Of a stretch of DNA of 64,000 nucleotides, positions 57,015 to 64,000 are shown in pieces. How positions within the stretch are numbered: position 1 is the first letter of the stretch; each line of letters starts with the position of its first letter. A model generated the notes under the pieces. It saw only the letters and a program-made list of their open reading frames with translations. It was not told the origin of the DNA and searched no databases. A program made the position numbers and the translations under genes. The stretch lies in the NCBI GenBank assembly GCA_016617855.1, contig JAECUM010011080.1, positions 1-64,000 of the forward strand, given 5' to 3'. This stretch comes from Megalonaias nervosa. Lineage: Eukaryota; Mollusca; Bivalvia; Unionida; Unionidae.

Positions 57015-57272
57015 TGTTGTAGTTGTTGTTGTTGTGGGGCTTAACGCCATTTTTCAGCACACGATAGGCTATACATGGCGGCTAGTATTAATGGTGGAGG
57101 AAGAAACCGGGAAATCCCCGGAGAGAACCACCGACCCACGAGAAGCTACTGGCAAGCTTTCTCACATATCCACATTCGCCGAATCTTAGACTCGAACCCA
57201 CGCAGAGAGTGGTGAGATGGCAGTGATCCGTAACGGAGAGCGCTTTAGACCACTCGGCCACTCGGGGCCCCT
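57015..57272 (-). mobile_element. full-length tRNA-derived SINE (family A), 12-bp target duplication
   Basis: Minus-strand copy with a (CAA)n tail at 57015-57036, the AACGCCATTTTTCAGCAC body, and a tRNA-like head ending GGGGCC at 57272. TATATAATATGT occurs at 57003-57014 and 57273-57284, a perfect duplication. The opposite arm (near 60235-60260) shows the empty site. It serves as the reference for the SINE disrupted by the Polinton. Confidence 0.95.
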
Positions 57273-57833
57273 TATATAATATGTCGATGCGAACTAGAAA
57301 TGTCATATATACATCAATGTATTGTTTTCGAAGTTGTTCTTTTCATACGGAAGTTGAAATATAACGTACCTGATAGGTATCAACAAATCATCTCTTCAGA
57401 TACACTCAACCGTATCAAAATATTGAGCAACCCCTCAATTAATCCAACAAACGCAAATCTACAATGCAGTGTCGTTAGTTGCGTTGGTGATCTTTGCTTT
57501 GGAGACCAGCGACAAACAGTGCCACAAATTGGCTGGTAGAAAAAATACGTGTGATACATTTTGATAACATTTTGGTCAGAGATTTTATCAAACCGTAATT
57601 CCTTGCTGGGTGAAATATATTTTATATTGCACAATGATGTTGATTCTGGTATAATTTTACATGGTGAATATCGGGCTAATTAATTCAAACGTATATAAGA
57701 GGAATTAAAATCTATTGCTGAATAGGTACAATCTTGTGTTACCACATAGCCTAATTAAACAAAGATTTTTAATCAGTTTATACAACCATGGAGGAAGTCC
57801 CTAGCAACCTCTAACAAACTGACATATGATGCT

Positions 57834-58094
57834 ATGTGTATAAACAATTTCGAGTTGGAACTATACCTGTATACAATTACAAATGATACATTTAGAATAG
57901 TACTCACCCAATTTAGGACAGTATCGCACAATCTTGCTGTTGAATTAAGTTTGTATATAAAAATATCCAGAGAAATAAGGTCCGGTGTAATACGTAATCC
58001 AAATATGGTTGAAATCGAATATCACTTTCTTCCTGTTTGTCCTTTGAAACGAATATTTACCTTAACACATTTATTTTGTCCTACATCACGCTGA
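57834..58094 (+). other. ORF shared by the inverted arms (copy 1)
   Basis: 86 codons, starting MCINNFELELYLYTITNDTF. The mirror position in the other arm has an open frame of 67 codons with the same peptide and mostly conservative changes (INNFDLEIYLFTITNDTFRI). It could be a decayed exon or mobile-element piece duplicated with the arm; similarity alone is explained by the duplication. No family recognised. Confidence 0.3.
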
Positions 58095-58570
58095 TTTGAA
58101 TTTTCCATGTCGTCTCAGTAAAAAAGTAAAATGACTTGAACAGTTGAATACATTGTTTTCAAGGAACAACCAAATTTAGAGATAATATCATACTATTTTG
58201 ACCATTTCTGTCGTAGCTTGCTACCTGATAATTCTTCTTGTTTTTAGACATGTCAATACTGGCAAATACATTGATTATAGAAGTGCGCCATTCATGTCAC
58301 GGTTATGTTGAAAGCCGGATAAACCACGCGTCATAAATGATTCATTTATGAGATGCATTGAGCTTGGGATACCTGTCTATTGTCAACCTTCATTATAGCT
58401 CAAGGTTGACCGTAATGTTGATAAAATATCAGAGCTTTTCCGTTGAAATGCCCGTATCTGTAACGTGTATTAAACAGGTATTCTTGCTTATCTTAATATA
58501 ATCCCGACACAAAACATTTGCCCAACTCGCGGTCATGCACGAATAACTTGGAATGTTACACAAATGTTTC

Positions 58571-58964
58571 ACTTAAACGTGTTTCTCGTGGAAGGGTTGG
58601 ATACATTAATAATGAAAATGCCATTTTGAAATTTTATTAGGTAAGATACGGCGCAATTCCAACATGTCATCGATTTTTAAAATGAAATGTTTCATTAATT
58701 ACAATAACGAAATCCAGTTTTACAAGGAAAAAATCCAAAACTGCTCAAAGGCTCGATAGGTCAGTCGATCTATCAATCTATATATCTATTTTCAAGTTTT
58801 TGAAGGCAGTACATTGTATTGTATTGTATTAAATATTCAACACTCGAGATCGACCGTTGCCCTAAACGTCTCGCATTGAAATGGCGCATTTTAGCTACAC
58901 TGTAATAGGCATTGATCAGCACGTATTTGAGAGGTGTAAATAGTTAGCAAGGGTTTCCAATAAA
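58571..58964. other. spacer between the inverted arms
   Basis: About 400 bp without a counterpart in either arm; AT-rich with (TATTG)n-like repeats near 58815 (ATTGTATTGTATTG). No gene. Confidence 0.6.
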
Positions 58965-59508
58965 ATGAATAGCTTGTAACAGTAAAAGTTATTAATGCAT
59001 GGACGCGAGTAGGGCAAATATTTTGTGTCGTTACAGATAATAAAGAAGACTGCGTTCATACATGCAAAAGATGAGTGAATTGCAGTGGAGAAGCTTTGAT
59101 ACTTTATCAACATCACCGTCAACTTTGAGCTTTAGTGAAGGCCGACAATAGACAGGTATTCAAAGCTCAATGTATATCAGATACGACGAATCATTATAAC
59201 GAGTAGTTTATCCGGCTTTCAACACAGCCTTGACGTGAACGATGCACGTGTACAATCAATGTATTTGCCAGTACTGATATGTCTAAAAAACAAGAGTAAT
59301 TAGCAGGTAGCAAGCTAAGACAGAAATGATCAAAATAGTATGATATTAGCTCTAAATATCTTTTTTCCTTGGAATTAATTTATTTAGGTACAAAAATCAT
59401 TTTACTTTTTGTCTGAGAAGACATGGAAAATTCAAATTAGTGTAATGTATGACAAAATAAATGTGCGAAGGTAAATATTCGTTTGAAAGGACGCACAGGA
59501 AGGAAGTA

Positions 59509-59712
59509 TTATTCGGTTTCATTCATATTTTCATTACGTTGTACACAGGATCTCTTTTCTCTGGATATGTTTATATAAAAACTTAATTCAACAGCAAGAT
59601 TATGCCATAGTGTCATAAACTGGGTGAGTGCTATTCTAAATGTATCATTTGTAATTGTAAACAGGTATATTTCCAAATCGAAATTGTTTATATAAATAGC
59701 ATCATAAATCAA
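59509..59712 (-). other. ORF shared by the inverted arms (copy 2)
   Basis: 67 codons, the mirror of 57834-58094. It lacks the C-terminal 20 or so residues of that copy. Confidence 0.3.
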
Positions 59713-60592
59713 TTTGTTTGACGCAGATACGGACTACATCCATGACTGTATAAACTGGTCATACAATCTTTACTTAGGTTATGTGGTATCACAAGATTAT
59801 ATCTTTTCAGCAATAGATCTTAAATCTACTTGTGTACATTTGAATTAGTAAGCCCAATTTTCATCATTATACATTATACCAGAATCATCATCATCGTGCA
59901 ACTTAAAATATATTTCACCCAGCAAGGAAGTTTTGGGTTTGATAAAATCCCTGACCAAAATTTCGTCAAATGCTATCACACTTATATTTCATATCATATG
60001 AGGTGGTACTGCTTATCGCTAGTCTCCAAAGCAAACATCACCAGCGCAAATAACACTACTACATGGATGATTTGCGTGTGTTGGGTTAATTGAGGGGTTG
60101 ATCAATACTTACATACGGTCCAATGTATCTGAAGAGTCGATGTGTTGATACCTGCCAGGTAAGTAATATTTCAACTTCCGTATGAAAGGAACATCTTCGA
60201 AAATAATACCATGACATATTATGATACTTCTAGCTCGCATTGAAATATTAGATACTGGTTATATCCAATAGCCGTTGCTAATTACGAAAGGGGAATATGT
60301 GTGGGTGGGTGGCATACGGACGGATACTGGGGGACACTGCCTATGTTAGGGTCAGTATGGATGATCGGGCAGTTTAAGATCTACCTTCAAACTGTTTTAT
60401 ATTTTACTATTTATTCAGCATTCGGGTTTCCTTCTGTTTTTGGCATAGGGTAAAACTGATGCTTTTGCCGCATAAATGCAGTGAAAGCTAATCAATGACC
60501 GTTATTATTAACAAGCCAATGAGAGAATATACCGCATGGCCGCCATCATTTGCAATTCAAAGCAGTATCAGTATCTGGTACTGTTTTCATGT

Positions 60593-60856
60593 GGGCCCCG
60601 AGTGGCCGAGTGGCCGAGTGGTCTAAAGCGCTGTCCGTTACGGATCACTGCCATCTCACCTCTGTCTGCGTTGGTTCGAGTCTAAGATTCGGCGAATGTG
60701 GATATGTGAGAAAGCTTGCCAGTAGCTTCTCGTGGGTCGGTGGTTCTTTCCGCGGATTTCCCGGTTTCTTCCTCCACCATTAATACTGGCCGCCATGTAT
60801 AGCCTATCGTGTGCTGAAAAATGGCGTTAAGCCCCACCACAACAACAACAACAACA
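60593..60856 (+). mobile_element. full-length tRNA-derived SINE (family A), 13-bp target duplication
   Basis: The head GGGCCCCGAGTGGCCGAG contains an A box, followed by a GGTTCGAGTCT B box, the GAGAAAGCTTGCCAGTAGC body and a (CAA)n tail. ACTGTTTTCATGT occurs at 60580-60592 and 60857-60869. The corresponding place in the left arm (near 56780) has no SINE. Confidence 0.95.
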
Positions 60857-60869
60857 ACTGTTTTCATGT

Positions 60870-61781
60870 AAATATTTATACAATAATCTGGCAACACCTG
60901 TTAAATCATTTATTTAACTACAGGGAAGGGGATATTGTTCTTGTTTATCGTTATACTGCGTTACTCTAAATATGCAGTAAATTGGAAATAAGATTATAAA
61001 TTTCAGACATGAAGAAAATTAAGTGCTGATATCGATGCAAACTGTTAACATATCCTCAGAAATATGCGCATAGACCTCTTGTGCAATGTGCACATGTTTT
61101 TTAACATCACAATGAAGAGGGAAAATATCTTGATTATTAATTAATAACACAAAGTATACTCATTTTTTTTAATTAAACCTTGTCTCATTCCCATCACAGA
61201 CAACCAATGTTTATTGGTCGAGACAAGCCTCAATAAGTATATATGTATCAATTGTTTCTCAAACGCTGAAAATATTGGTTCAAATTTGTGCATTGTAATA
61301 TAAACGTTACTGGGGATAAATTACTGAAATTATTGTATAAATATATCAAATAATTTTTAAAAGGAGCTATTACTGATAGCGGCATTTAAAGGGTATTTTC
61401 GCCAAATGTGATAATAACTGGAGATGTGCAATAAATAATAAATAAATAAATCGGTGTGAGTGATAGAGGAGGTAACTCAGAAACTATAAGTTATTTAAGA
61501 AACATTTTGAAGCAGATATTTCGTTTAAAACAACAACTTTCGTTGATTTCATAGCACAGTTTTTGTTCCGGATTTCGACTTGTGCCTCGCTGAGAATTGA
61601 GACTTTTAGTGTCTAAGTCTTAGAATGTCCTCTTTTTGTAAATCTGAATTGAGGACAAATATAAATGCATGATTTATTTGTCCCCTATATTTGAGTTTTG
61701 AGGAATTATTCTCAGTAGCATCCAAACTTGTTGCACAGTTTGGGAACTGTCGCACAAACATCAGTTTATTTTTCTTTTTAT
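60870..61781. other. no supportable gene
   Basis: Arm sequence up to about 61160, then sequence unique to the right arm, AT-rich. Confidence 0.5.
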
Positions 61782-61884
<103 letters not shown>

Positions 61885-62407
61885 GTGAAGAAATTGTTCT
61901 TGTTAGCAAAATAACTTTGGTTAAATGTATTTTAAGTTAAATTGCATTAATTCGGCTGTTGTTTGTTTTGTTATGTTCATTTGGTTGTTTTTTTATTTAA
62001 TCTATTGTAAATAATGATCAAGCCTTAGGGTGCAAAGAACAAATTTTATGTACAAATAAATAGCCCTATTCACCTGCCTGATATAAAAAAAACTATTAAA
62101 ATGAAATGAAGTCAAAAAGAGGCGTATATCCTATTGTAGAAACCTATTAATATTATGTATTTTTCCTAAGACTGTTGTGCAGTGGAATCCATAGGTACAT
62201 TATTACACTTACTGACCTTAATATTTAAAAGAAAGACGTTTAGAAATAGATCACCAGATACTTTTTTGTTTATAAACCCAATTGTTAACAATAACAACAT
62301 AGTTTTATCAATACTGTATATTTGTCATCTTGTCTCTCAAACTTTTATCTTGTAACTAAGAAAGCATTGACGCACCGGCACATATTATTCGAAAGAAGGT
62401 GTTGCAG

Positions 62408-62443
<36 letters not shown>
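62408..62443. repeat. (GATA)n microsatellite
   Basis: About nine units directly after GGTGTTGCAG; mirror of the (CTAT)n at 56116-56480. Confidence 0.95.
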
Positions 62444-62444
<1 letters not shown>

Positions 62445-62868
62445 GGACAACATTAATTCCACTATTAATATTCCTAAGTGTTCATAGCGGATTAAGTTCA
62501 CGTCTGGCTAAGATGGTCTGTGCTAAATAAAACCGTCTGTCTGCAACGGGTTGTGAAAAACACCTAAAAAGGAAATGGTGTGGAGGACCAAGACCACAAA
62601 TGCCACCTACCCACCCACCCTACACAAACATAAAACATTCACACATCAAGTTTGAACATGAGACTCTCACCACCATTTGATACAACAAAGTTAAGCCACG
62701 TATTCGACAATCATCGTTGGTGAAGTTCAATTATTCTGAAATAGAGTTTGAAACACGTTTTGCGGAAAGGCCGTTTTGACCGAATACTTCGGTTGTAACG
62801 ACTTTGGATCTGACAAAGGTATATAATATATAGACTACTAACTGGTTAGCTAGCTAGCTACCGCGAGC

Positions 62869-62879
62869 GCGCGCGCGCG

Positions 62880-62936
<57 letters not shown>
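62869..62936. repeat. (CG)n-(GA)n compound microsatellite
   Basis: About 13 CG units followed by about 21 GA units. The left-arm counterpart has only CT (55903-55950); the CG part is a later change, and alternating CG of this length can adopt Z-DNA. Confidence 0.95.
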
Positions 62937-62939
<3 letters not shown>

Positions 62940-63105
62940 AATGCTGAGCGGTGTAAGGGGCCAAAAGAAACTCGAAATGCATTAAGTAAATCATTAACTA
63001 TTTGTTGTCCGATAGCATTACGTAACAAAATAAAATGTAGAAATGAGAAGCGAAAGTTCTATTTCTTTTTCCTTCCATATGAAGGTAAAATCGTACCGTA
63101 ATGTC

Positions 63106-63387
63106 TTTTATCAGCAGGCGGGGGCAAATCCGACAAAGGTACGAAGCCTCCATTTTACAAATTAACGCTTCTGTCGTTTTCTTGATAGAAGCGTCCATGA
63201 AAAAAATCAACACTTCTATCAAGGAAGGGTGAATCTGACAATCAACGCGTAGTGGCGGGGATTACTCCTTTGCTGCAAATATAATATGTTATTTTCCACG
63301 CTGAAGTAAAACAAAGATGTGGCTGCGGTGAGCAAGCTCTTTAATTAAATCATTGTTATATCAATAATAACGACCAATTCTGCACTG
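63106..63387. other. no gene; small perfect hairpin
   Basis: CTTGATAGAAG at about 63180-63190 is complementary to CTTCTATCAAG at about 63212-63222. Otherwise non-coding; it would be the leader or arm of the element suspected to start here. Confidence 0.5.
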
Positions 63388-64000
63388 ACTATGGAATCCC
63401 GTAGAGCTAAACTAGCACGACAACGACTAGAGGCAATTAAGAAATATATCCCCTTCCGTGATCACGTCAAGCAACAACTCCATCATCGTTAGGAAGCTCG
63501 AGTGGAATTTGCAGAAGATGCGGCAGAATTATTTAAACCAGTTACAGAGTCTACAAAAGGTCTTCTTCCATTGCTGGAACAAACCGCTAAAGCAATTGGA
63601 AAACTCGCAGAGCAAACTTAAATATTCTTTAAAAACTTCCTGCAGAAATAGTTGCTACTCAACCACAATTACAACGAGAAATACAGCAGGTGATGGATCG
63701 GTGATGTAAAGGCTCTTGTTACTCCAGAACCGGAACTAGAAATACCAAAAAACCACCTACTAAATTTACCAAAGATGGTATTGAAATTATTCAGAATGAA
63801 CCCCATGCGGCTGCTGCAACAGGATATCAAGTTCGCGCTACTTTGTTAGATCCAGAACCCGTTGATATTTCAGAATCAAAATGTGTTCCTTTTGTGTTTC
63901 GAGTATCTCGAGGTATACATATAATTACTGCAAATATCATAACGAATTTGAAGATTTTGAGAAACAGGCTAATGAAACAAAAAGATCCTTATTACACGCA
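63388..64000 (+). pseudogene. fragment of a second Polinton, coiled-coil-type gene, broken
   Basis: From ATG at 63391 the frame reads a basic head (ESRRAKLARQRLEAIKKYI), then a stop at about 63490, then Ala/Glu-rich sequence containing ELFKPVTESTKGLLPLLEQT and QTAKAIGKLAEQT. This pattern (basic head, Ala/Glu helix, 'KPVTE') corresponds to the start of the gene at 51300-49792. After further stops and frameshifts a protein-like stretch follows (KFTKDGIEIIQNEPH, AAAATGYQVRATLLDPEP) to the window edge. Similarity is short, so the family call is tentative; the lesions are clear. Confidence 0.45.

Larger units (their letters stand above)
55717..58570 (+). repeat. left arm of a large inverted duplication
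   Basis: Blocks along this arm match the complement of 58965-63105 in order. Near 55850 is TTCGAGTTTATTTTGGCCCG; near 56080 TAGGAATATTACTAAGTGAA beside (CTAT)n; near 56480 TATCCTGCAACACCCTCTTT; near 56940 the TATGCCACCCACCCACACAT stretch; near 57590 CCTTGCTGGGTGAAATATAT; near 58310 GAAAGCCGGATAAACCACGC. Differences are frequent, so the duplication is old. SINEs in this arm are missing from the other. The arm's outer end coincides with the SINE that holds the Polinton. Confidence 0.85.

Overview
The window is eukaryotic and looks like a marine invertebrate, most probably a bivalve mollusc. The evidence is an AT-rich sequence with small exons and long introns, very many microsatellites and minisatellites, tRNA-derived SINEs of several families, decayed non-LTR retrotransposons, and two tandem GT54 (MGAT4-like) glycosyltransferase genes. 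The species assignment is inference. Host coding content is low and most of the window is repeats and intron or intergenic DNA.

Layout. 1-8.2 kb: repeats, a 61-bp-arm hairpin element and a dead LINE (about 5.0-6.1 kb, minus). 8.3-19.9 kb (minus): MGAT4-like gene 1, with a large last exon at 8292-9460 and a candidate signal-anchor exon at 19795-19904. Its intron carries two minisatellites and an L1-like LINE relic (about 15.0-17.95 kb), which is itself split by a SINE with a 14-bp target duplication. 19.9-26.8 kb: intergenic repeats. 26.9-28.8 kb (minus): MGAT4-like gene 2. 28.8-37 kb: intergenic, with SINEs, hairpins and a few exon candidates.

37008-55509: a nearly complete Polinton/Maverick (adintovirus-like) element of 18.5 kb. 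It has inverted terminal repeats of about 305 bp and a 6-bp target duplication (TTTAAC), and it sits inside a SINE. Recognisable genes are protein-primed DNA polymerase B, an HNH homing-endonuclease-like gene, chromodomain integrase, a phospholipase-A2-like domain, a zinc-ribbon protein, adenain-type protease, two small pX-like virion proteins, double-jelly-roll major capsid, a pVI-like protein, penton, packaging ATPase, a fibre-like protein with a discoidin-like C-terminus, and a two-TM membrane protein. Replication and virion genes run mostly on the minus strand and the fibre/membrane block on the plus strand. Most genes carry stops or frameshifts, so this copy is probably dead. Many of the frameshifts fall in A/T homopolymers and could be assembly errors; the nonsense codons and two active-site substitutions are harder to explain that way.

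55.7-63.1 kb: a large imperfect inverted duplication (arms about 55717-58570 and 58965-63105). SINEs present in one arm and absent at the matching site of the other give an order of events: inverted duplication, then SINE insertions. The Polinton entered one such SINE at the outer edge of the left arm. At the right edge (63388-64000) a frame-damaged coding region resembles the coiled-coil gene next to the Polinton ATPase, suggesting that a second Polinton begins there.
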